Notes: generated from the sequence alone by a model not told the origin. 64,000 nt of DNA from Chrysophaeum taylorii (GCA_029834535.1 JAQMWT010000310.1:40564-104563), one strand, 5' to 3'; shown: positions 38,395 to 48,582, numbered from the stretch's first letter. Numbers and translations: made by a program.

Positions 38395-40526
38395 AGGACT
38401 GCGGATTCTTCTGGACCAACCCATGATGAAGATGAACACGGAAATCGCGTGGTTTGCAACCGCGATCCGGACCGTTATTACTGTGCGATGTGGAAGCGCA
38501 TTCGAAAGCAGAAGAAGCAACCCATATCGCGTTCCGATTGGGAGAAGCGTGATGATGCATCTCATGCGAACGCCACGCGCGGATCGGAGCCTTCTAATGA
38601 AATTCAAACGGCCCTCACCGAGCTTGGAACCACAATGGCGACCATGGTGAGCGAGGTCAGAGGCATCAAGGATAGCAAATCGTCTTCTACACGACAGCGA
38701 GACGGACGACCACCTTCTAGACGATCGTCGCGCCGACATCGAAGCACGAGCCCTGATCGAAAGGCCAATACTCCTCAAACCAGCCCGAGTCCCCGCCGTC
38801 GCCGCCATAGCCGGAGCTCTAGTCGCAATTCGCGCCGGCGCAGACGTCATCGACAGCGCGATGACGAATATGACGGAGGCCGATATCAGGATAGTTCGGG
38901 ACATTCGAGCGCAACTTTCGCGTTCCAATCTTTATGCGACGCGCCGCCATCGTCGGGAGTTGTCTTTTACCCGACGGCGCGCCCCGCCCGAGTCTCCGAT
39001 GATGTTGCCGATGTCGCTGTGACGAGCAGCCATCGCTTGCAACAGGAGCAAAATACCACCAACGCTCGGATCGTTCGGTGGCCTTCTACATCGTATGTGG
39101 AAGCAATATCAGATGCCACTTTGGATTCTCCGCACTACTGGGAAGACTCAGACTCGGAGACCGACGAGCCGCAGGTTCCAGTGTCCCCCCATTCGTCAAT
39201 GTGCATGTCTTGCAGGGCAGTTCACGATGATGACGTTAGACCTTTTGAGTTGACGTCGGGGACGACGTCTTCTTTTCCTACGCCCCCCCCCGAGACCGTT
39301 TTAGCCGAGACCGTTTTAGCCGATGTTGAGACCGTTTTAGCCGATGTTTTAGCCGATACAGTTTTGGTCGCAGCAGAGCAGACCACAGCGGCGCCGATGG
39401 AGGAGAAGTTGACGGGAATGTCCGATTTGATGGACGAGAAACGACGATTGCCAGAAGAGATAAAGGAGGATATATATGTGCCTCCGATTGAGAAGTGTCA
39501 GAATTTGTTGTCAGCGAAACTGGGGAATGAGGAAGCAGCCGAAGCGGCGAGCGCCAATATAGATTCAGAGGCGAGATGTGGAACGCCAGATATGGCAGCG
39601 GTGACGATGCAGATGCCGGGCGATGCGAAACCGGAGATACGATGTCATCACACTGCACTTTCGCCGAGCGATGGGGAAAAGATCGAGCAAGACCTCATCA
39701 CCATCGGTTGTTTGGACCCTGGTACACTTACGTTTATAGTTGGTCATATTTATAGACGACGAGACGGGCCGAAGTTCGCAACGACTTTAGGCGTGGATGG
39801 AATGGCTGATGTCTCCTATATTTGTCGTGGGATGGTCGAAAAACTGGCAAAGGATAGCATCATCCTTGACCGGGGCGATCTTCCAGTCGAGCGCACCCTG
39901 TACGGGTCAGGATTGAACAAGACGACTATCCACAAATGGGTCGCATTGCGGATTGCGCTTGCGGACGACGTGGCCGTTCCAGTTGTTGCTATTGTGGCCG
40001 ATACTAATCATCTATTTTGCTGGGAGCGCGCGATATTCGGGTGTTGGGAGCCACAGTGGACTACCCGCGAAATCGCATTGGGCTTCTCCGCACACAAGTC
40101 GCCTATGGGCGCAAGATGTTAAAGGTGCAGGATCGACGAGTCGATTCTCCGATTTTGACGTTCAGAACAACTTATGACGAGCGCAATCCCGTGGTAGTTC
40201 AGGTTTATGGGCAACAGCACCATGCGATGCAAAAGAGCCTGTGCACAGTTGAGCACCGAGTATACGCTCGCTTGTGCAAGATTGAAGACCTCCAGCGTCC
40301 ACCGCCGAAACGAGCGGGAGCTTCGACGACTTGGGGAGTCCCTCCAGTTACGCCTTCTCAAAGTTCGAACAGCGATGCCTATGAAGTGATAGCCTATGCT
40401 GCGCGCACGATGAAGGTCGAGCCTGGGCGCGCCTACTGCGTGCCAGTCGCTCTTCCAGAGCCCATGGAAACTGGGCAAGTTTTCGTTGCTACGTCTTCTG
40501 GGTACGAGCAACTCGGGGTAGTCGAT
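38395..40526 (+). CDS. Element 1 Gag-Pol linker, retropepsin-like protease and beta domain
   Basis: Open after the TGA at 38392 up to the T run 40015-40018, then open one frame over to the TGA 40527. Cys residues near the start (VVCNRDPDRYYC) could be a zinc-binding remnant. An Arg/Ser-rich and acidic linker follows, with a short DNA repeat coding ETVLADV units (39292-39370). The protease-like part has TTLGVDGMADVSYICRGMVE and then IVADTNHLF; element 2 shows the matching LGGRDIRVLGAIVDF. This is the retropepsin order, but the active-site triplet reads D-G-M-A, not D-S/T-G-A. A beta-rich domain (VEPGRAYCVPVALPEPMETG) links it to the methyltransferase. Confidence 0.65.
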
Positions 40527-40529
40527 TGA

Positions 40530-42446
40530 GTGTGTTCTTCTCCTGAGGATCATGACAAGATCGCAGCTCGAGTGGCGATATCCTATACCCAGGATGTGCC
40601 GACCGTGATTACTCAAGGTGAAGTCCTTGCTTTGGGCGATATTGTTCGTTTTGATGACGAGCTGAATGCTGAGACGGCCGACGATTTAACGAAGGATGGT
40701 GAAGCCGAATCTAAAAAGGCTAACCTATCATTCACTGTTTCGATCGCAAGCCATCTTACTCAAGGCGATGCGGTTCCCGAACCGATGCTTTTGAGCTCGG
40801 TGCAGAAGGCGTCTCCTTCTGCCGATCAGAAGAAGAATTCTCGTCGAGAATCGCTCGGTGACGACGATTTCGACCGACGAACTGACGAGGAGGAAAAGAA
40901 ATGCCGAGAAGTTACAGAAGGCGAGATTCGCCGAAGGTTTGAAAATGTCCACTTGGTGCCGATCACGTATTGCAAGGTTGTGATGCTCTTTAGCGGCGCC
41001 GGAGGGAGTACTTTAGGACTGCAACGAGCGAACGAGTTGTGCGGGACGTCGTTTCGAGTCGTCCTTGCTCTTGACTCTTCAACAGCTGCCAACAAGGTTC
41101 ATCAGAAGAATTTTCCGAAGATACCTGTGGTTCAGCACACGCGCTGCGGACGATATGACCCGACCCTCCGATTGATCAAGGCTTATTTGCCTGAAGCGGA
41201 ATGGTCATCGTCGATGTGTATAGCGTCTCCACCCTGCGTTCATTCAGCACTCTGCAACTTGACATCCAGAGATGTTGGCAAGGGTGTTACGGCCACTAAC
41301 TGGACGATGAAGCTGTGCAAAATGGCTGGCTTCATGATGTGGCTGATTGAACAGGGGGCGTCCATTATTTCTTATATAGCGCGCTTACACCCTTACGTGT
41401 ACGTCGTCAATTTTCATGATATCACGCCCACTCTGATGAGCTCTCGCGTGCGATTGTTGGTTTCCAGTCACCCACTGCACTTGCAAGAGGCTCCGAAGAC
41501 ATGTGTGAACATGCAACAAAAATTTGCTGCAGCTTTAGGTTATGCTCATGAACGCCACCTGCTCCAGCTGAATAATCTCGGCTCGTCCCGAGAAGCAACA
41601 GATACGGCTTACACCGTTACGCGAGTTCCTCTTCGTTTGGGACCGCATCGCTCGGACACTCAGCCTTTGACTCTCGAGATGACGGCCGAGTTGCTCACGA
41701 TGCCGGTGGACCATGATTGGGCTAGCTTGTCTAAGACAGATTCGTTCAAACATTTAGCGTCTGTCGTCCCTCCAGACACTCTTGCGATTTTAGCAGTCGA
41801 TCTGCACAACTCCGTGACCAGAGGTTTCCGCCAAAGTGGCGAAGTCCTGCCGACCGCGTTGAGCCCGACAGATCGATCCTTTGAGCAGTATTTGCGAATC
41901 TCCGACACCACCTTTCGTCACGTACAGATTCCGCTGTTAAATACGCGTACTCGTGTCGTTAAGTGGGTGTCAAAAGATGATCTCCAGGATCCCACTAAAT
42001 GGGAACCGCCAGAAGTCCCTATGCTTCCGCTTCCAACAGATGCGCCGGGGACGGCTCATGCTTTTCCTGCCCCCCGACAATCAAAGGTGGACGTTCCGCC
42101 GGATCCTGAACCTGAACAGGAGCCGAAAGTAAGGAGCGAGCCGAATGTGCGCGTCAAAGGTGAAAAGATCAATAAGAGCCACCCTGAGGTGAGGTTCAAA
42201 TACGAAGAAAAGTTCGATGTGCCATGGAAGGATGCGCCGCGCGATGCGGACGGTGTACCGTTACCGCAGACTCCCGAGCACGTCAAGGACAATGAGGCGA
42301 TGAAAGTCGTAATTCCGACGAAGGAAGAAGTCGAAAAGGTTGTTCGAGAACTGGGAATTCCCGACAACCCGCATCTGGATGATGATGCGAAGATGATGTT
42401 GAGCCACTGCGTGCAATACGCGTGGGCTTTTTTGATCCGATTATGA
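40530..42446 (+). CDS. Element 1 C5 cytosine DNA methyltransferase part of Pol
   Basis: 638 open codons directly after the TGA at 40527, in the frame of the upstream beta domain. The methyltransferase spans about 40968-41812. Motif I is VVMLFSGAGGSTLGL (FSGAGG codons 40989-41006), then VVLALD with HQKNFP as in the post-motif-II loop, motif IV IASPPC with the catalytic Cys codon at 41235-41237, a motif VI-like MMWLIEQ in place of ENV, motif VIII SSRVRLLVSS, a short target-recognition region, motif IX-like LEMTAELLTMPVDHDW and motif X SVVPPDTLAIL. This is the full C5-MTase order. An acidic linker (from about 42000) leads to RT. The frame ends at the T6 run 42428-42433 where one T seems missing; in element 2 the RT continues in frame. 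Confidence 0.88.
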   Translation: MCSSPEDHDKIAARVAISYTQDVPTVITQGEVLALGDIVRFDDELNAETADDLTKDGEAESKKANLSFTVSIASHLTQGDAVPEPMLLSSVQKASPSADQKKNSRRESLGDDDFDRRTDEEEKKCREVTEGEIRRRFENVHLVPITYCKVVMLFSGAGGSTLGLQRANELCGTSFRVVLALDSSTAANKVHQKNFPKIPVVQHTRCGRYDPTLRLIKAYLPEAEWSSSMCIASPPCVHSALCNLTSRDVGKGVTATNWTMKLCKMAGFMMWLIEQGASIISYIARLHPYVYVVNFHDITPTLMSSRVRLLVSSHPLHLQEAPKTCVNMQQKFAAALGYAHERHLLQLNNLGSSREATDTAYTVTRVPLRLGPHRSDTQPLTLEMTAELLTMPVDHDWASLSKTDSFKHLASVVPPDTLAILAVDLHNSVTRGFRQSGEVLPTALSPTDRSFEQYLRISDTTFRHVQIPLLNTRTRVVKWVSKDDLQDPTKWEPPEVPMLPLPTDAPGTAHAFPAPRQSKVDVPPDPEPEQEPKVRSEPNVRVKGEKINKSHPEVRFKYEEKFDVPWKDAPRDADGVPLPQTPEHVKDNEAMKVVIPTKEEVEKVVRELGIPDNPHLDDDAKMMLSHCVQYAWAFLIRL

Positions 42447-45400
42447 GACTCGTGGACTCGCCACCGGTTTCTCTACGATTTAAAGACGCAAACCCACGAC
42501 CGATCAAGATGACGCCTTATAGGTTGACGCCAGCAAAGCTCGAGTGTCTCAGAAAGCAGATCACTGAGTGGTGTCGCGATGGAGTCATCCGACCGGCGAA
42601 CTCTCCGTGGGGATTCCCTGTACTGATGCTGCCTAAGAAGGGAGCAGAGGCCGGGACGTCGAATGCTTTTCGTGCTGCAGTTGACTTGCGTCAGCTCAAT
42701 GATCAGCTGGTCAATGACAGTTGGCCGAATATTCGTCAAGATGATGCTTTGGCTTTTCTTGCCATGCGCCGTTGGCGGACGTGCATTGATATTCGATGGG
42801 GTTATCATAACCTACGTTTGGACGCCGCCGCTCAGGACGCCGTTACGATGGTTAGTCCACTTGGAGCCCATAGTTTCTTGCGCTTGCCTCTAGGAGTAAA
42901 AACAGCAGGAGCTCTCTTTTGTAAGCAGATGGCTAGCGATTTGTCCACATGGATGTATAAGGACTTGGTCGCGTTTGTCGACGATATTATGATGGGATCG
43001 GATGAACTCCACCGACATTTACAAGTTTTGATTGAAGTGTTGTGCCATTTAGCGCAGCGAGGATATAGTGGACGAACTTCGAAGTTCCACCTCCTCAAGG
43101 ATGAAATCGAGTTTTTGGGACACATTTCGACTCCGGAAGGCTTGAAGCCGAATCCCAAGACGTTAGAAGCGTTGCAGCAGATGCCGATTCCCGGTACGTT
43201 GCCTAATACGTCCCCGAAGACCCAGATTCGATCTTTCATTGGCATGAGCAACTATTGCCGCCGATATGTGAAGAATTATTCGAAGATTGTGGAGCCGCTT
43301 AGGCGATTGTGTCTTGAAGGCGTTAAGTTTGAGTGGACGCCTGAGTGCCAAAAGGCATGGGACACGATCATCGAAGCTTTGGTGGACTCTCGCGGAGTTT
43401 ATCATCCTGACTACGATCTTCCTTTTCAGATCCGCTCGGATGCTTCCAAGGATGGTCTGGGCGCGTATCTTTTTCAGCTCGTGGAAGTCAAGGACGAAAC
43501 CGGCAAGGTGACACGAGAGGAACGAGTAATTGAGTATTGGAGCCGAGCTGTGCCGAAAGAGATGCGGAACTATGAGCCTCGCCGGCTAGAGCTACTGGCA
43601 GTTATTCTTTCTCTTGAGCATTTCCGCTCTTATATCGAAGGTCACAAGACGATCCTTGAAACGGATCATCGCAACTTGACGTTTTTACGAAAGGCGAAGC
43701 ACTCGTCTGGGCAGTTGGCTCGATGGGCGATGCGGCTCGCCAACTTTGATCCTGAATTGGGTTACAAACCAGGGAAGTCGCCGGGAATGAGTATCCCTGA
43801 CTGTCTCTCTCGCAATCCTATAGATCATGTCATCGAGACGGACGAGTTTGGTGAACCCTTGAACCACGCGTATCTAGTGTGCCAAGAACTCCCTCGCCCT
43901 GTCGATGATGAAGGAGTACCTTTACCTGGGTGCCATGTCATTCTGTCGTTTGTTACGACTGAGTTGCCTGTGGAGGAAGAGGAAGGAGACCTCGATGATC
44001 CGATGCAATTGGTCACGTCTCATGCTACGAAACTACATCAGAAGCAACGTCTGCAGACCCAGCCTAGTATTTTCCGTGATGCCGATGATTACCAAGAGTA
44101 CATCGACAAGATCCCGGATAATTTTACTTTGGAAGAGATAGCCAATGAGCACATCACTGATGCTACTTGCGAGGACATTCGTTATCGCATGGCTCAGGGC
44201 CATTCTCTTCGTCGGTACGGAGCCAATTATCGCTATCAAGTGGTGAAAGGAGTTCTCTACCGTGCCGCACCTGACTTGCACCCGATGATAGTCGCACCCC
44301 GAACTTTACGGACGCGCATCATCCGATTGTACCATGACACACCTCTCAATGGTGGTCACATGGGTCGTCAAAGTACAGTGCAGTCGATACTTGAACGTTT
44401 TTGGTGGCCCCACATGTCTAATGAGGTGGGCGCTTACATTGCTGGTTGCATAGTGTGCAAGAAAGCTCGTACGCCTGAACCAAAGAGAGCAGGTCTGCTT
44501 CAGCAACCGGTGTATGATGGTGATTGCGCCGTCCTTTGTATGGATTTGTTTGGACCTTTGCCCAGTGCTGGTCCCGAGACATATCTGATCATCTTTTTTG
44601 ATCCATTTTCTCATTTCTTGATTCTTGACGTACTACACCATAAGACTGCTGAGTCAATCCTCGAGTCTTTTGTCGCGAATATATTACTCAAGGGTTATCT
44701 ACCTCAGAGGATTCGTACCGACAATGGGAAAGAGTTCGTCAACAAGTTGATGGAAGAGTTTTGTCATCTTTTCAATGTTCGGTATAGTACCACGATTCCG
44801 CATCATGCTCAGGCTAATCCAGCGGAAAGGGTCAACCGCTTTATCAAGGCTTTCCTCCGTGCGTGCCTTCAAAACCGCAAGATCACGGAATGGCCCGAAT
44901 TCGCGGAGTACATTGCTTTTTGCTACAATCGTAAGTTTATTCCGGGAACTCAGATCTCACCTTTCATGCTTCGTCTTAACCTGCAGCATTTATTGCCAGC
45001 CGATTATACGATCATGGATCTTGATGTCCGCCGCCTGCTGAAAACTCGCTCCGATGTTGTGGCAGAGACTCGCGAGAAGTTGAAGTTCTATACCGCTACG
45101 GTGAACGAAGCTCGCGAGAAGGCACTTCGTAAACAACGTCTCGCTTACAATGCGGACCATGTCGATGTGGAATATGAAGAATGTTCACATGTTCTGCTCT
45201 ACATCCCTTTTCTTCAGAACAAGCTTCGACCGGAATGGCGCGGTCCATTCGTTATTTTGGAACGCTTGTCTCCGGTCACTTACAGGATTGAGTCTCTTGA
45301 TTCTCCTCCTGAACGCCGCTGTGTTCATGTCAGTCAGATCACCCCTGTGATGGTTTCTCCAGTGGTCGATCGAGCTGTGCCCAAACCCAAGGAGACCTTC

Positions 45401-45847
45401 CGGGATGATTACAAGCACGGTAAGTTCGTTGTCTTTCGGATTCCAGATAACAAACGGTCCGATTGGCGAAAGAAGATTTACGTAGCTGAAGTTCATGAGC
45501 CCTATGATTTTGTCAATGATCGAGTCGCTCTGCATTTTTGTGCTGATCTTGGTCCCCATGACAAGGTTTCTTCTTATTACAAGCCTACCTCACATCTCTC
45601 TACTCGCAAGCTTAAGCCGGAATACGAGGACGTGGACGGTCGCAGTTTCACCGACAAGACCAAGGTCAACAACAGTACCACTCCTTGTGTCACCGATTTC
45701 GCCCCGCATGATATCGATGTGTTGATTCCTAAGTTCACTTTGCGTGGTGGACGCGTTCCCGAACCTGTCGTTGAACGTGTCTACAAGAAGATTCGTTCCC
45801 GAGATGCTCATTCAGCCAAGGCTCGTGATTCTCGCCGGACTCGCTGA
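42422..45847 (+). CDS. Element 1 reverse transcriptase, RNase H and integrase
   Basis: 1141 open codons; the start is not a real initiator but the other side of a one-base break. RT: MTPYRLTPAKLECLRKQI, PWGFPVLMLPKK, AVDLRQLND and the catalytic FVDDIMMGS (YxDD variant, about 42973-42999). RNase H: FQIRSDASKDGLGAYL, a catalytic Glu in RRLELLAVILSLEHF, and LETDHRNLTFL. Integrase: HxxxH with C-x2-C zinc finger (HDTPLNGGHMG and CIVCKKA), then the D-D-E core at CMDLFGP, RTDNGKEFVN and HAQANPAERVNRF. After the integrase there is an extra C-terminal domain (GKFVVFRIPDNKRSDWRKKI and following), ending RRTR. No breaks across 3.4 kb, so this part could still be functional. Confidence 0.95.
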   Translation: MGFFDPIMRLVDSPPVSLRFKDANPRPIKMTPYRLTPAKLECLRKQITEWCRDGVIRPANSPWGFPVLMLPKKGAEAGTSNAFRAAVDLRQLNDQLVNDSWPNIRQDDALAFLAMRRWRTCIDIRWGYHNLRLDAAAQDAVTMVSPLGAHSFLRLPLGVKTAGALFCKQMASDLSTWMYKDLVAFVDDIMMGSDELHRHLQVLIEVLCHLAQRGYSGRTSKFHLLKDEIEFLGHISTPEGLKPNPKTLEALQQMPIPGTLPNTSPKTQIRSFIGMSNYCRRYVKNYSKIVEPLRRLCLEGVKFEWTPECQKAWDTIIEALVDSRGVYHPDYDLPFQIRSDASKDGLGAYLFQLVEVKDETGKVTREERVIEYWSRAVPKEMRNYEPRRLELLAVILSLEHFRSYIEGHKTILETDHRNLTFLRKAKHSSGQLARWAMRLANFDPELGYKPGKSPGMSIPDCLSRNPIDHVIETDEFGEPLNHAYLVCQELPRPVDDEGVPLPGCHVILSFVTTELPVEEEEGDLDDPMQLVTSHATKLHQKQRLQTQPSIFRDADDYQEYIDKIPDNFTLEEIANEHITDATCEDIRYRMAQGHSLRRYGANYRYQVVKGVLYRAAPDLHPMIVAPRTLRTRIIRLYHDTPLNGGHMGRQSTVQSILERFWWPHMSNEVGAYIAGCIVCKKARTPEPKRAGLLQQPVYDGDCAVLCMDLFGPLPSAGPETYLIIFFDPFSHFLILDVLHHKTAESILESFVANILLKGYLPQRIRTDNGKEFVNKLMEEFCHLFNVRYSTTIPHHAQANPAERVNRFIKAFLRACLQNRKITEWPEFAEYIAFCYNRKFIPGTQISPFMLRLNLQHLLPADYTIMDLDVRRLLKTRSDVVAETREKLKFYTATVNEAREKALRKQRLAYNADHVDVEYEECSHVLLYIPFLQNKLRPEWRGPFVILERLSPVTYRIESLDSPPERRCVHVSQITPVMVSPVVDRAVPKPKETFRDDYKHGKFVVFRIPDNKRSDWRKKIYVAEVHEPYDFVNDRVALHFCADLGPHDKVSSYYKPTSHLSTRKLKPEYEDVDGRSFTDKTKVNNSTTPCVTDFAPHDIDVLIPKFTLRGGRVPEPVVERVYKKIRSRDAHSAKARDSRRTR

Positions 45848-45867
45848 GGGCGGCTCGTATTCTCACC

Positions 45868-45877
45868 AGGGGAGTCC
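45868..45877 (+). other. Likely polypurine tract of element 1
   Basis: AGGGGAGTCC sits directly before the right LTR start TGTGGCGGC. The purine part AGGGGAG is short, and the three bases TCC before the LTR are unusual, so the exact primer is unsure. Confidence 0.5.
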
Positions 45878-46202
45878 TGTGGCGGCAACTCCTGACCGCT
45901 AAGGCTTACCCTCCCTTCTCAAGGCTTGATACCCGTTCAACGGGACGCCCTTTCCTACTTTCCTATAGTAACATCATACCTATCCCTCGTGAGAAGCGTA
46001 TCTTGCAGCATTCTTGTAGCATTCTTGCTATCGTATACCATCTCTCCATCTTGTTGAGAGGCTTGGTGAGCGTGAGCAAGGTGTGTGGCGAGCATATCCG
46101 ACCCCGAGTCCGTGTTTTCCTCGTTCAGTGAGGTCTAGGACGAGTCGGTGAGTACCCCCTTTGTCACCCGGGGGTCGGGAGTGGTTTTTCTGTGCCGCCA
46201 TA
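45878..46202 (+). repeat. Element 1 right LTR
   Basis: 325 bp from TGTGGCGGCAACTCC to GTGCCGCCATA. It matches the two left LTR parts with scattered substitutions. It contains a duplicated GCATTCTTGTA motif and TCGTTCAGTGAGGTCTAGGA. Confidence 0.9.
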
Positions 46203-46207
46203 CCCCT
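46203..46207 (+). repeat. Right target-site duplication (CCCCT) of element 1
   Basis: Same five bases as 32524-32528, directly after the LTR end. Confidence 0.75.
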
Positions 46208-48582
46208 GTTCGCACCCCCCCTTCCTAGCACTTGACTTTAAAGACCCCCAAGAGCTATGGAAATTAAGAAAATAGTTTCTCAAACCGTCGTTATGTCACA
46301 TTTGTAGTCACGGTGGAGGCCCGGACCCAACATCCGGCCGCCCCTTCCGCTGTCGCGCCAAGAGTCCCGCTCGCAACCTGCAGGTGTCTTTGCTATTCAA
46401 TTCGGCCCCCGGTCATTGGAGGGGGGGAGTTGGTCGTGATATACGGGCCATTCGAGGCCGTGTAGTGTACTTTGCGGCACGGAAGTTACAAAAGAGGCAG
46501 TGTCGCGCCGGGTCAGTCATTTTGACTGACCAGGCGCACTCAAGCCGGCCGCTGAGAAGCGTGATGGCCTAAGTACTCTACAATTCGCGCGAGGGGCCGA
46601 AGGTCCCTGAAGAGAGCCGGGCGTCCTCGGAGCGCAGACTCCACGGAGGTGAGGAGAAGGCAGGCAAAGAAGAGACGAGGAGACTGGACGTGCTGGGCGA
46701 AAGACCCCTGCAGCGCAAGGACGCCCATCGTCATCTCGGAATCCTTCATAGTAGTTTTTAATCGGTCATTTGTCGGTTTCGGCCACCCGCCAGTCGGAGG
46801 AGCGCTTTCTTCCCCCCGACACCTTCACAAAAAAAAACAGAAAGATGTAGGCCATGACCTTCAGGTTCATCTCGGCGTCTTTCCTCTTTTTTCGGGTGAG
46901 CGGAGAGCGGGGCATTCGGTTGGGGTTTTGCTGTGTGCTTTTTTCGGGGATGATGTCTTCAGGGTAGGCGCTCCCGATTTTCATTGGGCTAAATCATCGC
47001 AGTTTGCGTCTGACAGATCAAAGAGCGAGTATGGGCGCTGCGCATCTCGAAAACCGCGCTCATAATCCAGCGCGATTTCGTAGAGGTCCGAAACATGCGC
47101 GCAAACGACACGTCCCCGGCATAACCGTCACCCTTTCAAGCAAGTCCCGTTGGCGCTGTTCACGGGGAAGTAGTGCGCCGTGCTGCTCATCGACTATTCA
47201 AGAGCGACACGCGGGGCTCAAGAGTTCGATGCGTATCACAAGAATGAGAGCGACGCTCGGCCGGTTCGTCGACGAGGACTTCTTTTGTTTCTTCATTGGT
47301 GCAAGCGCTACGAGTCGCATAGTGGCGTCAGCGCCTCTGTTTCGTCGTCGGCCCCCAAGAATACCGCCGGATATCCTTGCCACGCGGACGGAGCGAGCGA
47401 CGAGCCGTCGCTCGCTTTGAACTTTGAACAGCATTGAGGAGGTGCTCGAAGAGTGCGTGCTCGAGGGTAAGTCCGCGAAGGTGGGCGAGCACGAAGCCGC
47501 GGTCGAGGAGGACCAGGCTGGCGACATTTTGGCGGCGGATCTCAGGAAGCAGCCCAAGAGCTGTCGCAGCTAGCGCGGTCGACTCCGCCGAACGCGCGAC
47601 GACGCAGCACGAGCGCGCGATGGCGCTACGGATGGAGGAGGGTCTTGCGAAACTCAAGGAAGTTCCAACCAATCGCACTCCGGGTTTAGCGGGGCAGACG
47701 GCTTGACGCCCGAACACTTGGAGGACCGCGACCAAGCAGTGCCCGCGACGAGAACCCGCGAGCCGAACAAGGGAAGGTTTCGCGTCGAGTCAAGAGTATA
47801 TAAGACACGCACATTCGCGTAAGCGGCTTAGCGAAGTCGATGGTCACAACTTCCTCGCGTGCCTCGCGTACGATCGCGTGAATCGGCTTTGGGGCGGCGA
47901 AGACGAGCTGTCTCTGTGGAGCACCGATGCGACTACGCTTTTTTTTCGGTGAGGCTATGCCTCCTCGATTGCCTCGAGCGATCCGAGCTCAACAATAACG
48001 AAGCGCGCGAAAGCCGGATTTTGGGTCAAGTCGCGGACCTCGCAGCACGAGATTTCCGGGTTTCTCGAGTCCATCACTGACTTGGACTCGCCAAGCTTTT
48101 CGTCGAGACTCTACCTACCGACGTCGCACGTCTACGCGCTCGACGGTCCAGCGCATCGTTCATCGATCCGCGCGCTACAGCAGCAAAACGTCACTTCGCA
48201 GCACCAAAATTCCTTCTGACCCATCTCTCGCGGGTGTTTCTCCTACCTTGGTCGGAAAGCGGGACGTCGTCGACATGCCGGGACGCGGTGTGGCTTCGAA
48301 TCGAATCCAAGAACAACAAGGGGCCTCAAGCGCAGCCGTCGCATGTTCAAGCGAGACACCCTGTCTGGAGATCAAACGTGAGTAGGAGTTCGGTTCGCCG
48401 CAGTCGAGGCTGAAGGCCGCGAGCCCCGCGGACTTGACGCTCTACGACGTGGACCACCAACCACGCTATATACGAAGAAGAACCGTCCTGTTCGCTCGAC
48501 CCTTAACCTATATATATTCCTAGTGATGAGATGTCGCGCTTATACGACGACGTCGTATAATATATAACACGCAGGCTGCGCA
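46208..48582. other. Gene-poor spacer between element 1 and the TPR-DnaJ gene
   Basis: No intact gene seen in 2.4 kb. The stretch 47427-47706 has two adjoining plus frames that read like a decayed helical protein (SIEEVLEECVLEGKSAKVGE, then AERATTQHERAMALRMEEGL), with a stop and frame change between them. A further plus frame near 48215-48400 is also protein-like but without start or domain. Confidence 0.4.
48541..48576 (+). promoter_or_regulatory. Palindrome and TATA-like sequence upstream of the TPR-DnaJ gene
   Basis: TATACGAC and GTCGTATA form an 8-bp inverted repeat with GAC between (48541-48559), followed by AATATATAAC (48559-48568) a few bases before the ATG at 48583. A further TATATATAT lies at 48511-48519. 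Promoter role is inferred from position only. Confidence 0.25.

Larger units (their letters stand above)
32529..46202 (+). mobile_element. Element 1: Ty3/gypsy-type LTR retrotransposon carrying a DNA methyltransferase, left LTR split by an insertion
   Basis: Complete from target duplication to target duplication. Order: left LTR part 1 (32529-32643), a nested insertion (32644-36215), left LTR part 2 (36216-36420), primer binding site, leader, gag, protease, beta domain, methyltransferase, RT, RNase H, integrase, polypurine tract, right LTR (45878-46202). The two left LTR parts together are about 320 bp, against 325 bp for the right LTR. Removing the insertion gives an element of about 10.1 kb. 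RT before integrase and 5-bp target duplications fit Ty3/gypsy. Coding breaks: T run 37727-37731, TGA 38392-38394, T run 40015-40018, TGA 40527-40529, T run 42428-42433. The coding DNA is visibly less GC-rich than the host genes. LTR divergence and the insertion say it is not brand new. Confidence 0.88.
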
